The notes beneath the pieces were generated by a model, which was not told where the DNA came from, made no database searches, and saw only the letters and a list, made by a program, of their open reading frames with translations. Positions 7,032 to 14,088 of a stretch of DNA of 15,112 nt are shown here, in pieces (position 1 is the stretch's first letter; each line of letters begins with the position of its first letter). The DNA is taken from positions 1 to 15,112 of the forward strand of contig JACDHN010000014.1 of the NCBI GenBank assembly GCA_013821025.1, read 5' to 3'. Made by a program: the position numbers and the translations under genes. Origin of the DNA: Acidimicrobiia bacterium. Lineage in GTDB: Bacteria > Actinomycetota > Acidimicrobiia > Acidimicrobiales > Ilumatobacteraceae.

Positions 7032-8024
7032 TTACCGAATCGCTACGGCACATTCAGATGCCGCGGCCTCGATCAGCGCGGCGAGCGTGTGTGCCTGCCC
7101 GATGGCGTCCTCTCGCCCGAGGAGGATCGAAGGACGACTCCTCACTGCTGCGGCGAACTCCTCGAGCTCAAGCTGGTATGAATTTTCCACCTGAGCAGCT
7201 TCGCGTCGCGGTGACCCGACCTGTGGAACGATGTCGAGGCGAGGTTCCAGACAGTGCCATGGGTCGTTGACCCGGATGGTCCCGGCGGTCCCGACGACTT
7301 CGAGGGCGCTGCGGTCGGGAAGGTGGAAGCCGCTGTCGAAATGCAGCATGACATCGCCTTCGAAGCGCAGCGTGCCGACCATCTGGACCTCGACCCCGGT
7401 CGGTCCGATTTTCCACTGAGCGTTCGCGGTTGTCGGTTCGCCAGCGAGCAGCCGTGCTGCGTTGACGCAATAACAGCCCACGTCGAGCAATGATCCGCCG
7501 GCGAGGGTCGGGTCGAGTCGGACGTCACCGGGGGCGTCGGTGGGCCAGGTGAAAGAGCTGTTGATCAGTCGGAGCTCGCCGATCTCGCCGCTGGCAACGA
7601 GATCGGCGAGGTGCAGTGTTTGCGGGTTGTATCGGTACATGTATGCCTCGCTCATCACCAAGCCGTTCGCCTTGGCGAGGTCGAAGGCATCGATGACTTC
7701 GGTCGGGTGGCGGCTGTACGGCTTCTCGCAAAGGACGTGCTTGCCCGCGTGTAGTGCCCTCATGGTCCACTCGTGGTGGAGCCCGTTGGGGAGGGGGATG
7801 TACACCGCCTCGATGGTGGGATCCGCCAACAGTGCGTCGTAGGTGCCGTAGGAGACTGGGATACCCCACTCTCGAGCGAACCGGGTGGCCCGTGTGGAGG
7901 TCCGGCTGGCAACGGCCCGGATTTCGGCAGATGCTGTGAGCGCCGCGCCGCGGAGCACTTTGGTGTTGATGAGGGCGGTGGACAGGATCCCCCAGCGAAT
8001 TGGTTCGAGATCGGTTTCAGACAT
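7032..8024 (-). CDS. Gfo/Idh/MocA family NAD(P)-dependent oxidoreductase
   Basis: A 330-residue sugar-type dehydrogenase. The N-terminal Rossmann part begins IRWGILSTALINTKVL, a variant of the family GxGxxx region seen in D-xylose/dihydrodiol dehydrogenase-like members. Next come VYIPLPNGLHHEWTMRAL and the cofactor/catalytic motif CEKPYS (Glu100-Lys101-Pro102). SEAYMYRYNPQ and GGSLLDVGCYCVNAARLL (about 176-193) mark the C-terminal substrate domain. Family members oxidise or reduce hydroxyl/keto groups of sugars, inositols or their glycosides; the exact substrate here is unknown. ATG 8024 has GGAG a few bases upstream. It is the last gene of the six-gene minus-strand operon, 28 bp after the DeoR regulator gene. 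Confidence 0.9.
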   Translation of the reverse strand: MSETDLEPIRWGILSTALINTKVLRGAALTASAEIRAVASRTSTRATRFAREWGIPVSYGTYDALLADPTIEAVYIPLPNGLHHEWTMRALHAGKHVLCEKPYSRHPTEVIDAFDLAKANGLVMSEAYMYRYNPQTLHLADLVASGEIGELRLINSSFTWPTDAPGDVRLDPTLAGGSLLDVGCYCVNAARLLAGEPTTANAQWKIGPTGVEVQMVGTLRFEGDVMLHFDSGFHLPDRSALEVVGTAGTIRVNDPWHCLEPRLDIVPQVGSPRREAAQVENSYQLELEEFAAAVRSRPSILLGREDAIGQAHTLAALIEAAASECAVAIR

Positions 8025-8052
8025 GTCGGCTCCGTTCGTGATTGACGGTCAG

Positions 8053-8847
8053 TCAGGCGAGAATCACCTCGACGCCGACTTGTCGGAGGGCCTCGACGTG
8101 TTCAGGGAGGGCACCGGCGTCGGTGACGACGATGTCGATTTCGTCGGCCGGGCACAGCCGAACGAAGGCGACAGCACCGAGTTTGGAGGCGTCGGCTACC
8201 AGAATCGTCCGTTTCGCGCTCGCGAGCGCCGCCCGTTTGGTCTCCGCGTCGTCGTATTCGTACTCGGTGACTCCGGCGACGACGTCGATTCCCCCGGACG
8301 TCAACACGAGTGTGTCGAAGGCGAGTTGTTCGAACGTGCGGATCGTCATTGGGCCGATGAAGGAACGCTCATGGGGTCGAACGGAACCGCCCGGGAGCAT
8401 GAGGCTCACGTTCGGCATGTCGGCGAGCACGTCTGCGATCCGCAGGCTCAGCGCAATCGCCCTGATCCGGAGGTCGGGCCGCAGCGCGGCAGCGACCTGG
8501 ACGGTCGTTGTTCCGGCATCGATGACGACGTTTTCACCGTCGCGGATGAGGGCAGCGGCCGCCTGGCCGATGCGTCGTTTGGCGTCGGCGTTGAGTCGTG
8601 CCCGAGCGGAGAACCCCGGTTCGAAACTTCGCGACAAGTTCGACACTGCTCCGCCGTGAACACGGGTTACCAGGCCCTGTTCTTCGAGTTCTTCGAGGTC
8701 GCGCCGGATTGTCATCTCGGAGACTTGGAGTTGGGCTGCGAGTTCACCGACACGTACCCGTCCGGACGCATGGACGAGCGATGAAACTCGTTCGAGGCGG
8801 TCCGATCTGCGCATTGTCACGGTGTCCATGTCAGTGTCGTCTTTCAT
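8053..8847 (-). CDS. DeoR-family transcriptional regulator
   Basis: A 264-residue sugar-phosphate-responsive repressor. The N-terminal winged helix shows the full family signature: RSDRLERVSSLVHASGRVRVGEL, then VSEMTIRRDLEELEEQGLVTRVHGGA. The C-terminal DeoRC sensor domain includes KRRIGQAAAALIRDGENVVIDAGTT and the conserved LVLTSGGID segment. ATG 8847 is chosen because it overlaps the ROK stop in an ATGA and has GGAAG upstream; the frame extends to 8889 but would intrude into the kinase gene. DeoR proteins typically bind phosphorylated sugars and repress their own catabolic operon. The TGTTC-N5-GAACA sites in the divergent promoter (12665-12732) are plausible targets. Confidence 0.92.
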   Translation of the reverse strand: MKDDTDMDTVTMRRSDRLERVSSLVHASGRVRVGELAAQLQVSEMTIRRDLEELEEQGLVTRVHGGAVSNLSRSFEPGFSARARLNADAKRRIGQAAAALIRDGENVVIDAGTTTVQVAAALRPDLRIRAIALSLRIADVLADMPNVSLMLPGGSVRPHERSFIGPMTIRTFEQLAFDTLVLTSGGIDVVAGVTEYEYDDAETKRAALASAKRTILVADASKLGAVAFVRLCPADEIDIVVTDAGALPEHVEALRQVGVEVILA

Positions 8848-9788
8848 CGCACTTCCAGTCGGCGGGCCAGTGCAGCTGCGCCGATGCAACCGGCCCAGTT
8901 TCCGAGCTCTGCCGAACGGACCTTCACCCGGGGGGGACCGAACTTGTAGCCAAGCACCGCCTGTTCGATGATGGCGAGCATTGCGGGATCTTCGCTGCGG
9001 GCATTGCCAGCGAGGACCACGACATCTGGGGCATACACGGCCACGAGCGTTCGAATCCCTTGTGCAAGGGCCTGGTGCGAGGCATGTACGAGTGCGATGG
9101 CCGTCGGGTCACCGGACTGCGCCTGCTCGTGAACCTGACGCGCGGTGCCGTGCTCACCGACCACACCGGCACGGCGTGCATTCTCGAGCAAGGCCGTCGC
9201 GGACGACATCGATTCGATGCATCCTCGAGCACCGCAGTAGCACAGCGGTCCGGTCGGATCGATCACGATATGGCCTGGTTCTGGATGTGTCCGCCCCGCC
9301 CCCTCGTACAGCTGGCCACGAACAACCACACCGACGCCGATCCCCGTACCGACGGCGACACATACAACGACCTCTCCATCGCGTCCTGCCCCGAACAGCG
9401 ATTCACCCATGGCAGCCGCGTTGGCGTCGTTCTCGACAACGATCGACATCTCTTCGGCGGATCGACCGTGGCGATCCAGGCCGGAACGGATCGATCCAAC
9501 GAGGTCACCCTGCATCGAAGGGGGAAGGGTGTACGGGTTGTCGACCCAACCGGTGATCGGATCGACGGGCCCGGTAACCGACACACCGATCGCGTACGCG
9601 CCGGGGCGAGTCTCGGATGAACCAAGCAAGGTGTCGACCATGTCGACGAGCTGGCCGAACGCGGCGCCTGCATAGTCGCGGTCGACTTCCTCCTGGCGCC
9701 GGTGCCCGATCGTTCCGGACGCCGCGACCTGGGCGGCACGGAGATTCGTGCCACCCAGGTCCACGCCGATCACGGTCTCGAGAGTCAC
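8844..9788 (-). CDS. ROK-family sugar kinase
   Basis: A 314-residue ROK protein without a DNA-binding domain, so a kinase rather than a repressor. The phosphate-binding motif IGVDLGGTNLRAA is at residues 7-19, followed by VSVTGPVD. The catalytic Asp121 lies in VENDANAAAMGE and AVGTGIGVGVV is the second phosphate loop. The zinc site is EPGH (His173) plus CYCGARGC (Cys183, 185, 190). ROK kinases phosphorylate glucose, allose, fructose, N-acetylglucosamine, N-acetylmannosamine and similar sugars, usually at O6. GTG 9788 is chosen because it lies 4 bp after the binding-protein stop and directly before the DLGGT region; the open frame to 9932 overlaps the binding-protein gene. Its stop overlaps the DeoR start by 4 bp. 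Confidence 0.92.
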   Translation of the reverse strand: MTLETVIGVDLGGTNLRAAQVAASGTIGHRRQEEVDRDYAGAAFGQLVDMVDTLLGSSETRPGAYAIGVSVTGPVDPITGWVDNPYTLPPSMQGDLVGSIRSGLDRHGRSAEEMSIVVENDANAAAMGESLFGAGRDGEVVVCVAVGTGIGVGVVVRGQLYEGAGRTHPEPGHIVIDPTGPLCYCGARGCIESMSSATALLENARRAGVVGEHGTARQVHEQAQSGDPTAIALVHASHQALAQGIRTLVAVYAPDVVVLAGNARSEDPAMLAIIEQAVLGYKFGPPRVKVRSAELGNWAGCIGAAALARRLEVR

Positions 9789-9792
9789 CCGA

Positions 9793-10824
9793 TCAGCACC
9801 CCTGATACAAGTTGTTCGCGACGTCCGGTTCGTCGAGATTGTCGACCGTTGCCACGATCGTCGGCAGGGCTGTCTCATCGGGCACGTCGACGCCGTTGAT
9901 CGCATCGATCGCATATTGAATCGACAGCTCACCCATCGTGCGTGCCTGCTGCACGATCAGCGCGCCGACGTCGCCGTCCTGCAATTGCTCGACCTGGAAC
10001 GGCTGCGCGTCGCCGCTGACAAAGCTGACGTCGCCTGCCGCGTCGGCTTCGGACAGCGCGGTGACGACACCAGGAGCATCGCCACCGTTGAACGTGAAGA
10101 CCCCCGTCAAGTCCGGATTGGCGGCGAGCACCGATGAAACGATCTCGGCCGACTTGCCGGCCTCGCCACTGCTGAACTCGACCTCGAGAACTTCGATGTC
10201 TGGGTGATTCTCCATCTCCGCGAGGAATCCTTCCCGACCGAGGTCGTTCGTGGAAACTCCGGGAGGCGCAAAGATGCCGAGTACCTTGCCTTCGTCGCCC
10301 ATCAGGCGGGCAATCTCCTGGGCCCCCTGCTGTCCGTAGAGCACGTAATCGGACCCGATATGGCCCGCGGCGATGCTCGCGTCCGCAAGTGTCGTATCGA
10401 CGAGCACGAGCTGTGACCCATCGTCAGTGAGGGACTGCAGCGGCTCGAAGAGGGCGGTGTTGTCGTTCGGGGCGATGATGACGGCGTCAGGCCCAGTTGC
10501 GGCGATGGCGTTGACGATCGGGATCTGCAGGGTCGCGTCGAATGCGGTAGGGGCTTGGACGGCGAGGTTGACGCCCAACTCCTCGGAGGCGAGTTTGGCG
10601 CCGCACTCGATCGCCTTGTAGAAGTCGTCGCCGAGCGTTCCGAGGACGAGGGTGACGTCGACGCCTTCTCCGTCCGTGGCGCCGGTCCCCGGTGGCGCCT
10701 CCGTGGTCGCGTCCGTGTCAGACGGTGAAGGCTGCGACGGCGAAGATTCGTCGTCATCGGATCCACAGCTGACTACGGCGACGAGCAGGGTGGCGGCCAA
10801 GAGGCCGGTGAGTGTTCTGTTCAT
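9793..10824 (-). CDS. Sugar ABC transporter substrate-binding lipoprotein (CUT2, RbsB-like)
   Basis: A 343-residue extracytoplasmic binding protein. From ATG 10824 the N-terminus is a lipoprotein signal peptide with lipobox VVSC (Cys20). A Ser/Thr/Pro/Asp-rich linker follows, then a periplasmic-binding-protein type I (Peripla_BP_4) fold. Recognisable segments are VLGTLGDDFYKAIECGA, DAVIIAPNDNTAL, VDTTLADASIAAGHIGSDY, GVFTFNGGDAPGVVTAL and SFVSGDAQPFQVEQLQDG. The start at 10824 is preferred over 10848 because AAGG sits 7 nt upstream and it gives a normal signal peptide. Such proteins deliver a monosaccharide to the RbsC-type permease. The gene lies 4 bp upstream of the kinase and 87 bp after the permease gene. 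Confidence 0.92.
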   Translation of the reverse strand: MNRTLTGLLAATLLVAVVSCGSDDDESSPSQPSPSDTDATTEAPPGTGATDGEGVDVTLVLGTLGDDFYKAIECGAKLASEELGVNLAVQAPTAFDATLQIPIVNAIAATGPDAVIIAPNDNTALFEPLQSLTDDGSQLVLVDTTLADASIAAGHIGSDYVLYGQQGAQEIARLMGDEGKVLGIFAPPGVSTNDLGREGFLAEMENHPDIEVLEVEFSSGEAGKSAEIVSSVLAANPDLTGVFTFNGGDAPGVVTALSEADAAGDVSFVSGDAQPFQVEQLQDGDVGALIVQQARTMGELSIQYAIDAINGVDVPDETALPTIVATVDNLDEPDVANNLYQGC

Positions 10825-10871
10825 GATGCTGCCTTTCTTGTTCGTCATCCTGGGTGATGGCGATGTGATGC

Positions 10872-10891
10872 TCGCGATGTGTTCATCGCGA
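10872..10891. promoter_or_regulatory. Intercistronic hairpin between permease and binding-protein genes
   Basis: TCGCGATG (10872-10879) and CATCGCGA (10884-10891) form a perfect 8-bp stem with a 4-nt loop, 20 bp after the permease stop. Hairpins at this place in ABC operons can protect or end part of the transcript so that the binding protein is made in different amount from the membrane parts. No T-tract is present, so an mRNA-stability role fits better than termination. Confidence 0.5.
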
Positions 10892-10911
10892 TGGATCTTG
10901 CTCAGCAGAGG

Positions 10912-11910
10912 TCACCCCGCCGCCCGCAACCGACGACGTTGATCGACGAACACAGCGAGAATCAAGACGACGCCGACGGCGGCGAACTGCCAATACGGCC
11001 CAACACCGACGATGATGAAACCTTTGGCGATCACGATCGGGATGAAGACGCCGATGGCAGTACCAAGCATCCAACCCTTGCCGCCGAACAGGCTCGTGCC
11101 ACCGATGACCACGGCGGTGATGACCTGGAGGTTGGTCGTTGTGTTGCCGGCGATCGTGGTGGTGCCGAAACGGGCCAGCGACAGGTACGCACCGATGCCG
11201 GCCGTCAGCCCGGCGATCGTGTACACCGCGATGAATTGGCGGTCGACTGCGATGCCGGCGCGTCTGGCCGACTCGGAGTTGGACCCGATTGCATAGGTCC
11301 ACCGCCCGAAGACCGTCAACGCCAGCACCACGCCCGCGACCACGGTGATCAGCCCGGCAACAATGGCAATGACCGGCACGCCGGCGACCCGATCGTTGCC
11401 GAACTCGTTGAGTCCCTTCGGAACCGATCGGACATCGAGCCCACCCGACACCACGAGCGACAGTCCGTACGCGGCCCCGAGTGTTCCGAGAGTGACAACA
11501 AATGGTGGGATCTTCGCCTTCGCAACGAGGATTCCATTGACGAGTCCCCACCCGCATCCAGCGGCAACCGCAGCCAGAAGCCCAACGACGATGGCATCGA
11601 TGCCGGCATTGCCGAACCACTCCATCACCTTGGCGCTGACCACGGATGAAAAGACCAGGATGGAGCCGACCGACAGATCAATGCCTGCAGTGATGATCAC
11701 GAACGTCGCACCCACTGCGAGAACCAACAAGATGGCAGCATCACTGAGCGTCCCTCGAAGGTTCAGCACCGTCGGGAACGCGCTGGGCTCCAGGATTGAG
11801 AAGGCCACGACGAGCCCGATCAGGATGAGGAGCATCGTGGTGGTCGGCTTGGCAATCCACGACCTCACGGCCGCAGTCACGCTGCGGTCGTCCGAAGAGT
11901 CCGACTTCAC
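10912..11910 (-). CDS. Sugar ABC transporter permease (CUT2, RbsC-like)
   Basis: A 332-residue hydrophobic protein of the BPD_transp_2 family. Family landmarks in order: GATFVIITAGIDLSVGSIL, WGLVNGILVAKAKIPPFVVTLGT, AIGSNSESARRAGIAV (the cytoplasmic coupling region facing the ATPase), and TAVVIGGTSLFGGKGWMLGT. About eight to ten hydrophobic segments are visible, as expected for this family. The start is GTG 11910, overlapping the ATPase stop by 4 bp (GTGA), so translation is probably coupled. It forms the membrane channel, presumably as a homodimer, for the sugar bound by the lipoprotein encoded next. Confidence 0.93.
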   Translation of the reverse strand: MKSDSSDDRSVTAAVRSWIAKPTTTMLLILIGLVVAFSILEPSAFPTVLNLRGTLSDAAILLVLAVGATFVIITAGIDLSVGSILVFSSVVSAKVMEWFGNAGIDAIVVGLLAAVAAGCGWGLVNGILVAKAKIPPFVVTLGTLGAAYGLSLVVSGGLDVRSVPKGLNEFGNDRVAGVPVIAIVAGLITVVAGVVLALTVFGRWTYAIGSNSESARRAGIAVDRQFIAVYTIAGLTAGIGAYLSLARFGTTTIAGNTTTNLQVITAVVIGGTSLFGGKGWMLGTAIGVFIPIVIAKGFIIVGVGPYWQFAAVGVVLILAVFVDQRRRLRAAG

Positions 11911-12680
11911 GCCGCACTCAGATCAGTCGCGCCGGTGATCGCCCCGACGATTTCCTCGGCCGACGACGTGCTGACCACGAAGCGCCCGACACGCTGTCCG
12001 AGCCTCAACACCTCGACACGGTCCGCAACAGCCATGACTTCGGGGATGCTGTGGCTGATGAGCACGACGGACACTCCCCGGTCGCGTACCCGCCGAATGA
12101 GGTCCAGCACGTTCTGGGTCTGGCGCACTCCGAGTGCAGCTGTCGGCTCGTCGAGGAACAGCACATGTTTGGCCCAGGTGACCGCGCGGCAAACTGCGAC
12201 GCCCTGACGCTGTCCACCCGACATGGTGCCGACTTCGTCGCGAAGCGCCTTCACCGTGACGTTCAGCGCGTCGAAGGTGACCTGCGCCTCGCGGCGCATC
12301 GCGGCGTCGTCGACGAACCCGATGCGGCCGAGCAGTCCCGACCGGCGGATCTCCCGACCGAGGAACAGGTTGGCCACGGGATCGAGCGTGTCGGCGAGGC
12401 TGAGGTCTTGGTACACCGTTTCGATGCCGGCGTTCCTCGCCTCGATCGGCGACGAGAACTCGACCGGGGAGCCTTCAAGGCGAACCGTTCCGCTGTCGGG
12501 CGAAATCACCCCGGACAGGATCTTGACGAGTGTGGTCTTGCCTGCCCCGTTGTCGCCCATCAGCGCGACGACCTCACCAATATGGACGTCGAAATCCGCT
12601 CCGCGGAGCGCTTCGACATTTCCAAACGACTTCCTCACCGCACGTGCGGACAACACCTCCCTGGTGTCCGAATCGAACAT
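11907..12680 (-). CDS. Sugar ABC transporter ATP-binding protein, single-domain CUT2 type
   Basis: A 257-residue ABC ATPase. Walker A GDNGAGKTT (42-50), Q-loop YQDL (90-93), signature MSGGQRQ (153-159), Walker B VLFLDEPT with Glu178, and H-loop ISHS (His210) are all intact. It has one nucleotide-binding domain, whereas the usual CUT2 ATPase (RbsA/AraG/XylG type) is a tandem of about 500 residues. Single-domain versions such as FrcA are known, and this one is complete rather than truncated: it has its own start and its stop overlaps the permease start. It is the first gene of the operon. The ATG lies only a few bases from the predicted transcription start and inside a candidate operator. Confidence 0.93.
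   Translation of the reverse strand: MFDSDTREVLSARAVRKSFGNVEALRGADFDVHIGEVVALMGDNGAGKTTLVKILSGVISPDSGTVRLEGSPVEFSSPIEARNAGIETVYQDLSLADTLDPVANLFLGREIRRSGLLGRIGFVDDAAMRREAQVTFDALNVTVKALRDEVGTMSGGQRQGVAVCRAVTWAKHVLFLDEPTAALGVRQTQNVLDLIRRVRDRGVSVVLISHSIPEVMAVADRVEVLRLGQRVGRFVVSTSSAEEIVGAITGATDLSAA
12665..12679. promoter_or_regulatory. Candidate DeoR operator O1 over ATPase start (degenerate)
   Basis: TGTCCGAATCGAACA agrees with the perfect upstream palindrome at 12718-12732 in 12 of 15 positions, in the same orientation. It lies over the first codons of the ATPase gene, just downstream of its predicted start of transcription. The centre-to-centre distance to the other copy is 53 bp, close to five helical turns. 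Confidence 0.45.
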
Positions 12681-12688
12681 GTCCAGAC

Positions 12689-12716
12689 CCTATAGGTGTG
12701 CGAGTAGCTACGTCAA
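12689..12716 (-). promoter_or_regulatory. Promoter of the ABC/kinase/dehydrogenase operon
   Basis: On the minus strand, TTGACG (-35, 12716-12711) and TATAGG (-10, 12694-12689) are separated by 16 bp. The predicted transcript would begin near 12682, about two bases before the ATG at 12680, so the mRNA is probably leaderless, which is common in Actinomycetota. Confidence 0.65.
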
Positions 12717-12717
12717 G

Positions 12718-12732
12718 TGTTCATATCGAACA
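12718..12732. promoter_or_regulatory. Candidate DeoR operator O2, perfect TGTTC-N5-GAACA palindrome
   Basis: TGTTCATATCGAACA has perfect 5-bp arms around a 5-bp centre, in the short gap between the divergent ATPase and SIS genes. It begins 2 bp upstream of the ATPase promoter -35 and overlaps the presumed -35 of the SIS promoter, so one bound dimer could affect both directions. TGTTC/GAACA half-sites resemble operators of some DeoR-family proteins, and a DeoR gene is in this operon. Confidence 0.62.
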
Positions 12733-12748
12733 GACGATGTGGTACGTT
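12720..12748 (+). promoter_or_regulatory. Possible promoter of the SIS gene
   Basis: TACGTT (12743-12748) fits a TANNNT -10 box. The -35 position 17 bp upstream (TTCATA, 12720-12725) is poor and lies inside the palindromic operator. Transcription would start at about 12755, exactly at the GTG, giving a leaderless message. Confidence 0.35.
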
Positions 12749-12754
12749 GGCGGA

Positions 12755-13789
12755 GTGAAGACTGATGACGAATCGCGCCACCCCCCCTACATCGTCGACA
12801 TCCGGTCCCAACCCGACGCACTGCAAGCATTGCTCGATGCCGGTTGGCCGCAGGAATGCACCCGCCTGCTCGAAAGCCTCGGAAGCTTCGAACGGATCGT
12901 CCTGACGGGCGTGGGTTCGTCGCTGCAGGGCATGTACCCCGCATACCTCCGCCTCGCCGCCGCCGGCCTCCCTGTGTGGTGGGAGGACACCGGCGAACTC
13001 CTCGAACACGACCACGGATCGATCACCCCCGACACATTGGTGTGGGTGACCTCGCAGTCCGGTGAATCAGCCGAGGTCGCCGAGCTCCTGGACCGGCTCG
13101 CCGGGCGACCGACCGTGCTGGCGACAACGAACGACCTCGACAGCACACTCGCACAAGCTGCGAATGCCGTCATGCCCTTGCACTGCGGTGCCGAGCACAC
13201 CGTCGGCACCAAGAGCTACCTCAACACGCTGGTCGCAGTGGGCGTGGCGGTCGAAGCAGCGCTCGGAGCTGGCGTTCCGGATTCCATCCTCCACGCGCCA
13301 GAGGCCCTGGACACCTACCTCGGCGGATGGGACGACCAACTCGGATCGATCTCCGACTCGGTCCCCGATGCGTCGCTCGTCGTGCTTGGCCGCGGCCCGT
13401 CGATCGCTTCAGCGCGGACCGCAGGGCTCATCATCAAGGAGGCAGCGCGGCGTCCAGCGGAGGGAATGAGCGTGCCCCAGTTTCGCCATGGACCACTCGA
13501 GATGGCCGACGACGGACTGGTCGCACTGCTCTTTGCCGGATCCGATCGTGATCGCGCGCTGAACGACGTCATGCGCCACGATCTCGTTGCGACAGGTGCC
13601 CACTGTGTCTGGATCGACGCGATCGGCTCGTCGCCCACAGTCATCGAGACCCCTGCGCTCACCGCGCCGATCGCTCGCCAAGTCGCCGAGATCCTGCCGA
13701 TCCAGTTGCTCACCGTCGTGCTTGCCGAACGGATCGGTGCCGAACCCGGCAAATTCCAGCGAATCGCCAAGATCACGCGCACCCTGTAA
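12755..13789 (+). CDS. SIS-domain sugar isomerase/deaminase (GlmS-C/AgaS/FrlB-like)
   Basis: A 344-residue protein with two SIS domains, like the isomerase half of glucosamine-6-phosphate synthase but without the glutaminase domain. The first SIS domain shows VLTGVGSSLQG, VTSQSGESAEV and TVGTKSYLNTL; the second shows VVLGRGPSIASA, LIIKEAARRPAEGMSVPQFRHGPLEM and the C-terminal KITRTL. These match the phosphate-binding Ser/Thr loops and the catalytic KE...HGP region of GlmS, NagB-II, AgaS and FrlB. Likely role: isomerisation/deamination of an amino-sugar phosphate or release of an amine from a sugar phosphate. Start: GTG 12755 fits a leaderless transcript; ATG 12737 in frame is the alternative. 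Divergent from the transporter operon across a shared control region. Confidence 0.86.
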   Translation: MKTDDESRHPPYIVDIRSQPDALQALLDAGWPQECTRLLESLGSFERIVLTGVGSSLQGMYPAYLRLAAAGLPVWWEDTGELLEHDHGSITPDTLVWVTSQSGESAEVAELLDRLAGRPTVLATTNDLDSTLAQAANAVMPLHCGAEHTVGTKSYLNTLVAVGVAVEAALGAGVPDSILHAPEALDTYLGGWDDQLGSISDSVPDASLVVLGRGPSIASARTAGLIIKEAARRPAEGMSVPQFRHGPLEMADDGLVALLFAGSDRDRALNDVMRHDLVATGAHCVWIDAIGSSPTVIETPALTAPIARQVAEILPIQLLTVVLAERIGAEPGKFQRIAKITRTL

Positions 13790-14088
13790 CCGAGCACTGC
13801 GACGTACCAGGCCATCGCCCGCTGCAGATTGGATACGTTGGCCCCGTGCATGCTCAAGCCGAGTGCGCACCGAGGTCAGCATGTCGCGGATCGGAACTAC
13901 ACGAGCGCATATCGACGAGGCGGGGCAGCGACCTTGCTCGTCCGGGTCCCGGCAATTTCGCGAGCGGAACCTGCTCGGAACCGCGCGCCCGGGAACCGGC
14001 GGCAAGGGGCACCTACCGGTCCGTTTCGCGCCGCGCATTGCGGGACGACGCGCCGCTCGCTCAAGTGCCTGATCTCGATCAGTCCTGA
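13790..14088. other. About 300 bp without a recognisable gene
   Basis: Reading frames here look like out-of-frame Arg/Ser/Pro-rich translations and match no family that I recognise. The segment precedes the methyltransferase remnant and may contain its deleted or scrambled N-terminal part, but I could not identify methyltransferase motifs in it. No clear terminator follows the SIS stop. Confidence 0.5.

Noticed and set aside
8847..8889. Longer DeoR protein starting at 8889
   Set aside because: The extra 14 residues overlap the end of the ROK gene and do not match the family N-terminus. The ATGA overlap and GGAAG at 8847 fit better.
9788..9932. Longer ROK kinase starting at 9932
   Set aside because: The extension translates the end of the binding-protein gene in another frame (RSTASTCPMRQPC...) and has no relation to ROK proteins.
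10878..10892. Possible third DeoR site (TGTTCATCGCGATGG) between permease and binding protein
   Set aside because: Only the left half-site matches. The sequence is better explained by the 8-bp hairpin in which it lies.
12530..12736. N-terminal extension of the SIS protein to 12530
   Set aside because: It runs antisense through the ATPase gene and the divergent promoter. The composition is a shadow of the ATPase coding sequence.
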